NCBI RefSeq assembly: GCF_012516475.1 | Contig: NZ_CP051217.1 | Span: forward strand, 2,232,001-2,296,000 | Length of the DNA stretch: 64,000 nucleotides | Direction of reading: 5' to 3' | Source of the DNA: Parasphingorhabdus halotolerans | GTDB lineage: Bacteria; Pseudomonadota; Alphaproteobacteria; Sphingomonadales; Sphingomonadaceae | Part shown: in pieces, positions 1 to 8,242 of the stretch | Numbering within the stretch: position 1 is the first letter of the stretch | How the letters are laid out: every line of letters starts with the position of its first letter | Notes under the pieces: model-generated | What the model saw: the letters and a program-made list of their open reading frames with translations, nothing else | What the model was told of the DNA's origin: nothing | Database searches by the model: none | Program-made: the position numbers and the translations under genes

Positions 1-390
1 GCGGTCAGCACGGCCTCGGTGCATGACAGCCAGAAGCTAGAGGATGTGCTTGACCCTGATAACACCGCCAGCGGCGTGTCGGCCGATAGCGCCTATCGCA
101 GCAAAGAGAGTGAGGAGATGCTCGCCGAGCGCGCGATGAAGAGCCATATCCACCGGCGCGGCAATCGGGGCAAGCCGCTCACGCCGCGCCAGGAAGCCGC
201 CAACAAGACCCGCTCAAAAGTCCGTGCACGGGTCGAGCATGTGTTTGGCAACCAGCACAACAGCATGGGCGGAAAGTTTGTCCGCACCATCGGCATCATC
301 CGGGCAGGCGTGAAGATCGGGATGCAGAACCTAGCCTATAACATGCGCCGTCTGGTGGTGCTGGAAAGGGCGGCAGCCGTCGCCACATGA
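1..390 (+). CDS. IS5-family transposase, C-terminal part (partial)
   Basis: This is the last roughly 129 codons of the 352-residue transposase found complete at 29687-30745; base 1 corresponds to codon 224. The protein catalyses cut-and-paste movement of its element. The second and third acidic residues of the DDE catalytic triad are visible, the Asp in the SADSAYRS segment and the Glu in RVEHVFGNQ. The open frame runs to the window edge without a start, so the gene is partial only because of the window boundary. The amino-acid sequence is identical to that of the complete copy over the shared part. Confidence 0.9.
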   Translation, partial: AVSTASVHDSQKLEDVLDPDNTASGVSADSAYRSKESEEMLAERAMKSHIHRRGNRGKPLTPRQEAANKTRSKVRARVEHVFGNQHNSMGGKFVRTIGIIRAGVKIGMQNLAYNMRRLVVLERAAAVAT

Positions 391-529
391 GGCCAGAGGC
401 CAGAGACCCCACAGAAGGCCTGAACCACACCAAAACGGGCCGGCGCGTCCCGTAAATAATCGGGCTTCTTGGCCAGTGCGGGAACCAAATCGCTACTTCA
501 GCCCGAAATCGCCATTGTTCGAGGTGGCC
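1..529 (+). mobile_element. Right part of an IS5-family element (copy A, cut by window start)
   Basis: Bases 1-529 match 30356-30884 of the complete copy further right, with a single visible mismatch (523 G versus 30878 A). The element's left half lies outside the window. Its right end reads GAGGTGGCC, the exact complement of the left terminal repeat of the complete copy. Near identity of the two copies indicates recent transposition or gene conversion. The flank to the right differs from that of the other copy, so this is a separate insertion. Confidence 0.9.
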
Positions 530-541
530 TCCAGTTTAATA

Positions 542-1282
542 TCATGGTTTTGCGATGCGCCGCGTCAGGAGTTGGACGGAGGCCATGAAGATCCATGCCG
601 TTGCCGAAGCGATAGATTGCTCGAAGTCCTTGGCAAGGCGGCGGTTGCGGTTCAACCATGCGAAAGTGCGTTCGACGACCCATCGGCGGGGGAGAACGAT
701 GAAGCCTTTTGCGCGATCTGACCGTTTGATAATCTCGATGGTCCAGTCGCCGATTTTTGTCAGTGCCTTTCTGAGCTTGTCGCCTGCATAGCCGCCATCG
801 GCGAAGACATGACGCAGCCACGGGAAGGTGGAACGGATGTTGGCGAGCACAAGCGGCGCGCCATCGCGGTCTTGTATGTCGGCGCTGTGGATGACGGCAT
901 GAACCAGAAAGCCATTGGTATCGGTAATGATATGGCGCTTTCTGCCTTTGGTCTTCTTGCCCGCGTCATAGCCGCGTATCCCGCCGCTTTCTGTCGTTTT
1001 GACCGACTGGCTATCGATGACACCAGCGCTGGGCGAGGCTTCACTGCCTTGCGCTATTCGCGCATCCTGGATCAGGTAATGGTTGATCCGCGCCCATGTG
1101 CCATCGTCGCGCCAGAGGTAAAAATAGTGCTGCACCGTGGTTGCTGGGGGAAAGCCCGGTGGCATCATCCGCCAAGGCAGGCCACCGCGCAGCATATACA
1201 GCATTGCCTCAACGATCCGCCGCATCGGCCAATTGCGCGGACGACCGACATGGCTGGGCCGGGGGAAGAACGGTTCCAACAC
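542..1282 (-). CDS. IS5-family transposase (second element type)
   Basis: The product is a DDE transposase of the IS5 family, of a type different from its neighbours and probably the IS1031-like group. The Asp of VIDSQSVKTT, the Asp of FADGGYAGD and the Glu of VVERTFAWLNRNRR form the expected triad, so the catalytic core looks intact. The frame stays open upstream to a TGA near 1333 and carries sequence resembling the usual N-terminal segment (DGEWTVLEPFFP), but no ATG is present. The only start is a GTG at 1282, so the N terminus may be damaged. It sits directly beside the end of the first IS. No convincing terminal inverted repeats were found. Confidence 0.8.
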   Translation of the reverse strand: MLEPFFPRPSHVGRPRNWPMRRIVEAMLYMLRGGLPWRMMPPGFPPATTVQHYFYLWRDDGTWARINHYLIQDARIAQGSEASPSAGVIDSQSVKTTESGGIRGYDAGKKTKGRKRHIITDTNGFLVHAVIHSADIQDRDGAPLVLANIRSTFPWLRHVFADGGYAGDKLRKALTKIGDWTIEIIKRSDRAKGFIVLPRRWVVERTFAWLNRNRRLAKDFEQSIASATAWIFMASVQLLTRRIAKP

Positions 1283-1379
1283 CGTCCATTCCCCATCGGT
1301 CCTTTGCGAAGTTTTGTCACTTGCGTTGAATCAATGACTTGGGACGGCGTCAAGCTAAACCGCTGATACCACTCAACTT

Positions 1380-1680
1380 AGTTTTCGGTCAGTCACTAAA
1401 AAAGACCAGAAAATGAAGCCTACTGTCTGCAAAAGAATCAACTGTTGGGGTATCGGAGGAATGCGAGATAGACATGAACACGGCCGACCTTGTTCGGATG
1501 CACGGTGTTTGAGAAGCGATGCTAAATAGTTGGAAACTTGGAATGTTAAAGTCGATGTCTCAAAGGCCCGGCGGCTTAATGCGCTTGAATCAGAGAATAG
1601 GAAGCTCATCAGGGTTTGGCTGACCCGATGCCAGAGATGCGGATTCGAAAAGCCTACGCTCAAAATACCGCAGTGTCGGT
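1380..1680 (+). pseudogene. Decayed IS3-family orfA remnant
   Basis: No intact gene lies between 1331 and 1787. Translation of the plus strand from 1441 shows degraded pieces of an IS3 orfA helix-turn-helix protein: a TADLVRMHG segment, then a stop (TGA at 1510), then a WKLG piece. After a one-base shift follows VDVSKARRLNALESENRKL, which matches the usual DVSEAKRLKALEDEN leucine-zipper region. Stops and frameshifts mean it cannot be expressed. The matching orfB is absent. The call rests on recognising the family consensus by eye. Confidence 0.6.
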
Positions 1681-1812
1681 TGTCTCATATCTAAAAGCTA
1701 CGCATACGCACAAATCGAGCTCGGATTTGATACATTGACGCTCTTTGGTGTCAAATCGAAAAAGCAGGTGCTTTTGCGCTAATCTAGGCTCAGGACTCAT
1801 TGATCACAACCA

Positions 1813-2193
1813 TTAGCAGACGGTTGCTGCGATACAGATAGCAGAGAAGAAGGTGTGGGCGCATCTGTCGTATCTGGTGGCGACGCGTCTCCAGTCCTTG
1901 ATCCGGCCAAAGATATTCTCGATCTTGTGGCGCTGTTTGTAGAGGCTTTTGTCATAATGGTGCTGCACCTTTCGGTTGGAGCGTGGTGGAATGCACGCCG
2001 TAATACCACGTTCGGCCAGAGCGGACCGGAACCAGTCACTGTCATATCCCTTGTCCCCCAGCAGTTCCATTGCCTGTGGTAGCGATGAAAGCAGCAGGGC
2101 AGCACCCTTGTAATCGCTCATCTGTCCTTCCGTCAGCAGCAGGATGATGGGGCGACCTTCGCCGTCGCAGACGGCATGGAGTTTTGAGTTCAA
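1813..2193 (-). CDS. IS5-family transposase, frame B
   Basis: This is the C-terminal half of the transposase, with the second Asp (LLGDKGYDSD) and the catalytic Glu (KIENIFGRIKDWRR). It is expected to be translated mainly as a fusion with frame A after slippage on the A4G6 run. In-frame sequence equivalent to GRTKGG extends upstream of the apparent start, which supports fusion rather than independent initiation. It ends 25 bases inside the element's left end. Confidence 0.85.
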   Translation of the reverse strand: MNSKLHAVCDGEGRPIILLLTEGQMSDYKGAALLLSSLPQAMELLGDKGYDSDWFRSALAERGITACIPPRSNRKVQHHYDKSLYKQRHKIENIFGRIKDWRRVATRYDRCAHTFFSAICIAATVC

Positions 2194-2558
2194 CCCACCT
2201 TTGGTGCGCCCGATACGTCTGGGTAAAGCCCCCCTTTTAGGAGGCTGGCGGCGGTCCGGTGCGCTTTGAGATGGGTCGCATCGATCATGATCCGGTCAGG
2301 CTCGCCCGCCTTGCCCGCCAGCTCGGCAAAAATGCGGTTGAACACGCCAAGCCTGCTCCAGCGGATAAAGCGGTTGTAGATGGTCTTATGCGGACCATAA
2401 GCCTTCGGTGCATCACGCCACATCAGTCCATGCTTGATCACATAAATGATACCCGACACGATCCGGCGGTCATCCACTCTCGGTATCGCGTGGGACAAAG
2501 GAAAATATGGCTCTATCCGGCGCATCTGCGCCTCACTCAGCAAAAACAGATCATCCAT
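2190..2558 (-). CDS. IS5-family transposase, frame A
   Basis: This is the N-terminal half of the transposase, 122 residues. It holds the helix-turn-helix region that recognises the IS ends and the first catalytic Asp (IMIDATHLKAHR). Near its 3' end the coding strand carries AAAAGGGGGG (plus-strand CCCCCCTTTT at about 2229-2238), a typical slippery site. A one-base shift there joins it to frame B. In this group the active transposase is known to be made by such programmed frameshifting. The next frame overlaps it by 4 bases. Confidence 0.85.
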   Translation of the reverse strand: MDDLFLLSEAQMRRIEPYFPLSHAIPRVDDRRIVSGIIYVIKHGLMWRDAPKAYGPHKTIYNRFIRWSRLGVFNRIFAELAGKAGEPDRIMIDATHLKAHRTAASLLKGGLYPDVSGAPKVG

Positions 2559-2831
2559 GACAACACCTCCTTCGATGTCGTCATTGAATCATAAAAACCT
2601 AACGTTGGGAATCCCTTTAATACGTCCTGAGCCTAGCTAATGGCCAATTAAAGAAACCCTATGCTCCATCTAGGTATCGCGCAATAATCGACTTCAATCT
2701 CTCATATCAACTGCGTCATAGAGTTGGCCATAAATCTGTTCTCAATTTAGAAATCCATAATGTAACTTGAACTAACTAGATATTCCGGTTAGGCGCGCGA
2801 CCTAAACAATTCCCTGTTAAAGGATACGAAA

Positions 2832-3980
2832 TTGACGCGCAAATTGGTTTTTACTGGCTTGGCCGAGCAACGTGAAAGACTCAGGTCTGAGATTGATGCT
2901 AATATTGCTGTAGTTCTTGATCATGGCCGCTTTATTATGGGGCCGGAAGTTGGTCAATTTGAACAAGAGCTGGCGCAGTTTTCGGACGTAAAGCACGCTA
3001 TTGGCGTGGCCAATGGAACTGATGCAATCCAAATTGCAATGATGGCGGCTGGGATCGGCTATGGTGATGCTGTGTTCGTACCCTCATTCACTTATACCGC
3101 AACGGCTGAGGTCATTTTGATCCTAGGTGCAATTCCGGTGTTTGTTGAAGTCGATGCATCGACGTTCAACATCGATAGCGATGATCTTGTCAAAAAAATT
3201 GCCAAAGCAACTGCTGACGGTATGAGACCAAAGGCGATAATCTCGGTAGATCTATTTGGCTTGCCGCATGATTCTGACACAATAAATAGGATCGCAAAGG
3301 AACATGCTCTCTTTCATATCTCTGATGCCGCACAGAGCTTTGGTGCGCGCGATGCGAAAGGGCGACCGGTGGGTACACTTGCGCCGATTACGACAACGAG
3401 CTTTTTCCCGGCCAAGCCGCTCGGCTGTTTTGGCGATGGCGGCGGCATTTTTACGAATGATGATGATCTGGCGGCTACCATGCGCTCAATCAGAACCCAT
3501 GGCCAGGGCAAGGCAAAATATGAAACTGTTCGCGTAGGAATGAACAGTCGACTGGATACAATCCAAGCCGCTATTTTGCTCGCGAAGATTAAAATTTTCG
3601 CTGAAGAAATCGCGAACCGTAATTCGCTTGCAGATGCATATCACGATTGCCTCAAGGACCTTGTCACTACGCCGATAAAAGCTGAGGGTGTTGTTTCTGC
3701 CTGGGCACAATATACTATCCGCGTTGACAACCGGGATGCTGTAAAAGAACGGCTGGACGGGATCGGCGTACCAACGGCGGTCTACTACCCTAAACCCATG
3801 CATTTGCAGCCTGCTTATGCAGCTTTTGGCGACGGGCTAGGTTCGCTGCCGGTTTCGGAAATGCTAAGTGAGCAAGTTATCAGCCTGCCAATGAATCCGT
3901 ATTGGATACAAGCTGATGTGGACGCGGTTTTTGATGGGTTAACGAAGGCGTTGGCCACTCCCTCAATGGCTACAAACTGA
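2832..3980 (+). CDS. wbpE: WbpE-like PLP-dependent nucleotide-sugar aminotransferase
   Basis: This DegT/DnrJ/EryC1/StrS-family enzyme of 382 residues closely resembles WbpE/WlbC. Those enzymes transfer an amino group from glutamate to C3 of a 3-keto UDP-GlcNAc uronic acid, giving UDP-GlcNAc3NA. The PLP-stacking segment DAAQSFG starts at residue 165. The Schiff-base lysine is K195 in SFFPAKPLGCFGDGG. The long VRVGMNSRLDTIQAAIL-type segment is also family-typical. The start is a TTG with AAAGGA about 9 bases upstream. The wbpA-like dehydrogenase follows after 11 bases, so the two are probably one operon. The oxidoreductase and epimerase of the same route lie at 22.5 and 19.8 kb. Confidence 0.85.
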   Translation: MTRKLVFTGLAEQRERLRSEIDANIAVVLDHGRFIMGPEVGQFEQELAQFSDVKHAIGVANGTDAIQIAMMAAGIGYGDAVFVPSFTYTATAEVILILGAIPVFVEVDASTFNIDSDDLVKKIAKATADGMRPKAIISVDLFGLPHDSDTINRIAKEHALFHISDAAQSFGARDAKGRPVGTLAPITTTSFFPAKPLGCFGDGGGIFTNDDDLAATMRSIRTHGQGKAKYETVRVGMNSRLDTIQAAILLAKIKIFAEEIANRNSLADAYHDCLKDLVTTPIKAEGVVSAWAQYTIRVDNRDAVKERLDGIGVPTAVYYPKPMHLQPAYAAFGDGLGSLPVSEMLSEQVISLPMNPYWIQADVDAVFDGLTKALATPSMATN

Positions 3981-3991
3981 GAGTATATAAA

Positions 3992-5338
3992 ATGACAAAT
4001 ATCGAATCAGTGCCTTCGGAAGCGCTTTTTCAGCGTGTTTCAGAACGGGAGAGCAAAGTTGGCATCATCGGGATGGGCTACGTTGGCCTGCCACTAGCTG
4101 TTGCCGCTTTTGACGCCGGTTTCTCAATTTTTGGTTTTGATGTTGACCCATCCAAAATTGAAAGCATTAATAATGGTGTGTCTCCGATTGGACGGATAGG
4201 CAATGCTAAGATCCAAGCAATGCGCGATGCAAAGCGTTTTGAAGTAACGTCTGAATTCAGCAATCTCGCCGAATGCGATGTAGTCATAATTTGTGTTCCT
4301 ACACCGTTGAACAAATATCGTGAGCCAGATCTTTCCTATGTAGTTGATACAACACGCAGCATTGCATCGAATTTGCGTCCCGGACAGATCATTTCGCTTG
4401 AATCGACCACTTATCCAGGAACAACTAGAGATGTTATGCGTCCGATCCTCGAGGAAGGGGGTTTGAAATCAGGTGAAGATTTTTTCCTCGCCTATTCTCC
4501 TGAGCGAGAAGATCCCGGAAACCCCGACTTCCACACTGCCTCTATTCCCAAAGTAGTTGGCGGTGACGGCCAAGCGGCAAGCCGGATAGCCGAGGCATTT
4601 TACGGCGCTGTGGTTGATATTGTCGTTCCAGTGGCGAGCTGCGAAGTTGCAGAAGCTGTAAAACTGACCGAGAATATATTCCGTTCTGTCAACATCGCGC
4701 TGGTGAACGAGCTAAAGGTTATTTACGACCGGATGGGCATAAACGTCTGGGAAGTCATTGATGCGGCAAAAACCAAGCCATTTGGCTTCATGCCATTTTA
4801 TCCCGGACCAGGGCTGGGCGGGCATTGTATCCCGATTGACCCCTTTTATCTTACTTGGAAGGCGCGAGAATATCACGTTCCGACGCGATTCATCGAACTA
4901 GCTGGCGAAATTAATACAAACGCGCCCTATTTGGTTGTTGATCAACTGATGGAATCTTTGAGCACACATAGAAAAAAATGCATGGCCGAAGCACGGATAT
5001 TGATGTTGGGCGTTGCTTATAAAAGGAATGTTGAGGATACACGCGAAAGCCCTGCGTTTTCGTTGATTGAAGAAATAGAAACTCGCGGTGGCGTCGTGGA
5101 TTTCCATGATCCATATGTCGCGGTAGTACCGCATATGCGCGAACATGAGAACATGTCTGGCCGTGAAAGTATAGACCTTACAGCAGAAAATGTCTCTGGC
5201 TACGACGCTGTTTTGGTCTGCACGGATCATGATGGAGTAGATTATAAAATGGTCGGCGATGCTGCGAAGTTGATCGTTGATACGCGGAACGTCATGGCCA
5301 AATTTGACAAAGGGGCGGCAACCGTTGTGCGTGCCTAG
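3992..5338 (+). CDS. wbpA: UDP-N-acetyl-D-glucosamine 6-dehydrogenase (WbpA-like)
   Basis: This is a 448-residue nucleotide-sugar dehydrogenase of the UDP-Glc/GDP-Man dehydrogenase family. It would oxidise UDP-GlcNAc at C6 with two NAD+ to UDP-GlcNAcA, the first step towards 2,3-diamino uronic acids. The Rossmann motif GMGYVG is at residues 27-32. The catalytic Cys is C279 in GLGGHCIPIDPFYL. Central and C-terminal nucleotide-binding domains are complete. It resembles WbpA more than the WecC copy at 34.3 kb, in agreement with its wbpE neighbour. Substrate is inferred from context; UDP-ManNAc is the main alternative. Confidence 0.85.
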   Translation: MTNIESVPSEALFQRVSERESKVGIIGMGYVGLPLAVAAFDAGFSIFGFDVDPSKIESINNGVSPIGRIGNAKIQAMRDAKRFEVTSEFSNLAECDVVIICVPTPLNKYREPDLSYVVDTTRSIASNLRPGQIISLESTTYPGTTRDVMRPILEEGGLKSGEDFFLAYSPEREDPGNPDFHTASIPKVVGGDGQAASRIAEAFYGAVVDIVVPVASCEVAEAVKLTENIFRSVNIALVNELKVIYDRMGINVWEVIDAAKTKPFGFMPFYPGPGLGGHCIPIDPFYLTWKAREYHVPTRFIELAGEINTNAPYLVVDQLMESLSTHRKKCMAEARILMLGVAYKRNVEDTRESPAFSLIEEIETRGGVVDFHDPYVAVVPHMREHENMSGRESIDLTAENVSGYDAVLVCTDHDGVDYKMVGDAAKLIVDTRNVMAKFDKGAATVVRA

Positions 5339-5404
5339 CGTTTGACCTGAGGGCTGTTTGCGGCGAATATCTGCTCTGTCGATCGAGTTGAGATATGCTT
5401 TAAT

Positions 5405-5419
5405 TCCATTTCAAATGGA
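5405..5419. promoter_or_regulatory. 15-bp palindrome upstream of wzx (possible operator)
   Basis: TCCATTTCAAATGGA is a perfect 7+1+7 inverted repeat in the 161-bp gap between the wbpA-like gene and wzx. Its position would suit a regulator site for the wzx-wzy-acyltransferase genes. No regulator gene lies nearby, and no clear -35/-10 pair was identified around it. Confidence 0.2.
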
Positions 5420-5499
5420 GACCAGCCGACTGTTTGAATATAAATTAGTCACAAGGATATGCTGCGCGTGCAATTTCTTGACATTTCCATGCCGGGATA

Positions 5500-6885
5500 G
5501 TGATTAAACAGTTTCGTCTATGGCTCTCGCAGGCGAGAGAAAATGAGATTGCGCGATCGATCTCAATTCTGGTCGGCGGGGCCGCATCAGCGCATGCCAT
5601 TACCGCACTCGCACTTCCTGTATTATCGAGACTTTATACACCGGAAGATTTTAGTACGCTGGCTGTTTTTAATAGTTTATTCGCCATTCTGACGGTTGCT
5701 GCTTGTTTGCGCTTTGATATAGCCATTCCTCTGCCCGAAGAGGAAGATGACGCTGCGAATTTGCTTGTGCTGGCACTGTGCATTGCCGGCCTCGTCAGCC
5801 TTTGCCTGAGCGTCGTTATCATGTTCTACACCGATGAGATCGCGGATATAATGGGGCGTCCCGCAGTTGCGCCATATTTATGGTTTATTCCATTCGGAGT
5901 ATTCTTTTCTGCAGGCGCAAGTGCGTTGCAAAATTTATATGTTCGTAAAAAAGCGTTCGGGATGATTTCAAAAAGCCGGATCATCCAATCCGGTAGCGCA
6001 GTATCTATGCAATTTGGCATTGCATCAATTATGGCTGGACCCACTGGCTTACTTGTCGGATCGATGTTCAACGTCGGGTCTTCGTTTTTCGTTTTGGGTC
6101 AGAATATGGTCCGTAAGAAAACAATAAGACTTTCGGTAATTTCGAAAGTCCGCATTCGCAAACTATTATCTCGATATCGAAACTTTCCCAAATATTCGGC
6201 GGCGGAGTCGTTGTGCAACTCGGCCTCGTTATTTATCCCGATTATAATGATATCAGCCTTGGCCGTTGGGCCTGAACCCGGATATATCCTCCTTGCAATT
6301 TCTGTACTGCAGGCACCAATGGCATTGTTCGGAATAGCCGTAGGGCAAGTGTATTTATCTCGTGCTCCCGATGAACACAGAAAGCATAACCTTGCTCAGT
6401 TCAGCGTAGACACGATTAATTTGCTAACCCGGTCTGGGGTCGGGCCGCTTTTGGCAGCAGGCATGGTGTCACCCTTTCTGTTCGGCATTATATTTGGAGA
6501 GGGTTGGGAACGCGCGGGCGTTATCGTTGCCTGGATGACGCCTTGGTTCATAATACAGTTTCTGACATCGCCAATTTCTATGGCGCTCGCCGTTACCGAT
6601 AATCAGGCGCGCGCGTTGATGTTGCAGATATTTGGTCTGTTTGTGCGCACCGGTTCTGTCTTTCTGGCTTGGAAGATTGATGTGACCTATATCTCTGAGG
6701 CATACGCAGCCTCTGGTTTTGTGAGTTATTTTGTTTACTATATTGTTGTGATGAAAACGATAAACGCGCCGGTCCACGCACTCCTATCTGGAATTGTCGC
6801 CAATATTAAAATTATTTTGGCGTGGGCTGCGCTCGCGATCATGGTAATAGCAACGATGCGTCTATTGATTGGCGGTGCGTTTTGA
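5500..6885 (+). CDS. wzx: Polysaccharide repeat-unit flippase (Wzx-like)
   Basis: This 461-residue, highly hydrophobic protein has about a dozen predicted transmembrane helices. The N-terminal segment (ARSISILVGGAASAHAITAL, then LSRLYTPEDFSTLAVF) is typical of Wzx/MVF-superfamily O-antigen flippases. It would turn undecaprenyl-diphosphate-linked repeat units from the cytoplasmic to the periplasmic face of the inner membrane. The GTG start has only a weak GGGA ribosome site. The Wzy-like polymerase follows 13 bases later, the usual partner. Which lipid-linked oligosaccharide it accepts cannot be read from the sequence. Confidence 0.8.
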   Translation: MIKQFRLWLSQARENEIARSISILVGGAASAHAITALALPVLSRLYTPEDFSTLAVFNSLFAILTVAACLRFDIAIPLPEEEDDAANLLVLALCIAGLVSLCLSVVIMFYTDEIADIMGRPAVAPYLWFIPFGVFFSAGASALQNLYVRKKAFGMISKSRIIQSGSAVSMQFGIASIMAGPTGLLVGSMFNVGSSFFVLGQNMVRKKTIRLSVISKVRIRKLLSRYRNFPKYSAAESLCNSASLFIPIIMISALAVGPEPGYILLAISVLQAPMALFGIAVGQVYLSRAPDEHRKHNLAQFSVDTINLLTRSGVGPLLAAGMVSPFLFGIIFGEGWERAGVIVAWMTPWFIIQFLTSPISMALAVTDNQARALMLQIFGLFVRTGSVFLAWKIDVTYISEAYAASGFVSYFVYYIVVMKTINAPVHALLSGIVANIKIILAWAALAIMVIATMRLLIGGAF

Positions 6886-6898
6886 TTTGGAATAGCCA

Positions 6899-8158
6899 AT
6901 GCTGAGTAAGATTCTTGATCCAAGGAGCGCAGTGTATTTATTTATAACTGCTCTCCTAATAATGTACATGGCCATTCCTTTGGGCGCCTACTATTGGGAC
7001 AATAGCGATAGTTACAACATCGATTTGGTAAACCAGTGCATCATTGCGTGCGCCATGATATTTATAGGTTTTACGATGCCCTTGTTTGACAAGGCGCAAA
7101 AATCAAACCAAATGAGAATACATATTGATCAGATAAAAGTATCTAACATAATCGTTATATTGTTCATGCTTTTCTTGTTACTTACATTCGCTACTGCAGA
7201 TAACATCCCTATCTTTTCCTTTTTTCAAGGCGCCGATGCAGGGCGGTTGAGCTCTGAGAGAGGTGAACTATTTAAAGCAAGGGAAGGCTGGCAATCTTTG
7301 CTTTTGTATCTTTTTGCGTTCTTTGCTCAGGCTCTAATGCCATACGCCATCGCGATACAGTTTATTCGCAAAAGCTCCGTTCGATATTTTTCATTGGCTC
7401 TTTTTTTCCTTTTCACGATCAGTTTCCTACAAAAGTTTTTGTTTGTAAACGCGTTCGTCCCACTCTTGTTCGCTTATTCTCTTTCAAACCATAAAAGCCG
7501 TAAAGCGTTTATAGTTGCGGCATTATCCATACCAATTGTGCTTTATATCATGACCATCTTATCGATGGGTAGCACCGAAACCTCTGGCGTTGGTTCAGAC
7601 TTTGGAATCTATTTTTCTTCAAGCTATGCGCCGGATGGACCAATAAGCACCATAATTTGGCGTATATTCGCAGTACCGGTATTTACAGCGACCGATACCC
7701 TTCACGTTTTTTACGAAAGATTATCAGGGGTTCCGCTGGGCGGCGCAACCAGCAGTTTCTTGGCATTTTTGCTTGGTGAGGAAAGGGTCAATCTTGAGCG
7801 TATGGTCTTTGAGTATCAATGGGGATGGAATGATACCGCCAATGCAAATACGGTTTTTTTCGTTGACGCGTTTGTTAATTTTGGTTGGGTTGGCTTGAGT
7901 GTAATTTCCTTTTTCATAGGCCAATCGCTGCGATGGTTCCGGACTACCAAAGATCTGGCACTGCAATCGCTCTGGCCGCTCTATTGCTTGGGACTTTTCA
8001 ATGCTACATTCATAGGAATGCTGCTGAGCAATGGGTTCCTCTTTATCTATCTGGTGCTCCTTTTCACTTCTCCTAAACCGATGCCTGATCGCACCATTTC
8101 TAAATCCCGAAATCGAACCGCTGTTGATACCCCTTTAAATTCCCAAAGGGCTTTTTGA
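6899..8158 (+). CDS. wzy: O-antigen/oligosaccharide repeat-unit polymerase (Wzy-like)
   Basis: This is an AT-rich gene for a 419-residue inner-membrane protein with about ten to twelve hydrophobic segments. There is a large central periplasmic loop (about residues 230-300) and a cationic tail. Wzy proteins share little sequence identity, so the call rests on topology and on its position directly after wzx. It would polymerise repeat units on the periplasmic side by block transfer. A second polymerase/ligase-type protein lies at 27.1 kb, so which of the two polymerises the main chain is open. It is followed by an 84-base gap and the acyltransferase gene. Confidence 0.65.
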   Translation: MLSKILDPRSAVYLFITALLIMYMAIPLGAYYWDNSDSYNIDLVNQCIIACAMIFIGFTMPLFDKAQKSNQMRIHIDQIKVSNIIVILFMLFLLLTFATADNIPIFSFFQGADAGRLSSERGELFKAREGWQSLLLYLFAFFAQALMPYAIAIQFIRKSSVRYFSLALFFLFTISFLQKFLFVNAFVPLLFAYSLSNHKSRKAFIVAALSIPIVLYIMTILSMGSTETSGVGSDFGIYFSSSYAPDGPISTIIWRIFAVPVFTATDTLHVFYERLSGVPLGGATSSFLAFLLGEERVNLERMVFEYQWGWNDTANANTVFFVDAFVNFGWVGLSVISFFIGQSLRWFRTTKDLALQSLWPLYCLGLFNATFIGMLLSNGFLFIYLVLLFTSPKPMPDRTISKSRNRTAVDTPLNSQRAF

Positions 8159-8242
8159 GGTGGTGAATTACAGTCCGGTTGTTTTACAATTCTGAATTGT
8201 AAGCTAGGTCAAAACTCACTCTAAGTATGCGAAAGTTCCGAT

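Larger units (their letters stand above)
1788..2632 (-). mobile_element. Complete IS5-family (IS427-like) element with CTAG target duplication
   Basis: The element is about 845 bp. Its ends carry the matching inverted repeat GCTCAGGAC, at 1788 on the plus strand and ending at 2632 on the minus strand. Both ends abut the tetranucleotide CTAG (1784-1787 and 2633-2636), read as the target-site duplication. It holds two overlapping transposase frames on the minus strand joined by a slippery run. Both ends and both frames are present, so it may be functional. Confidence 0.85.

Noticed and set aside
809..1366. 185-codon plus-strand frame in the IS region
   Set aside because: It is antisense to the IS transposase at 542-1282, which has an intact catalytic triad.
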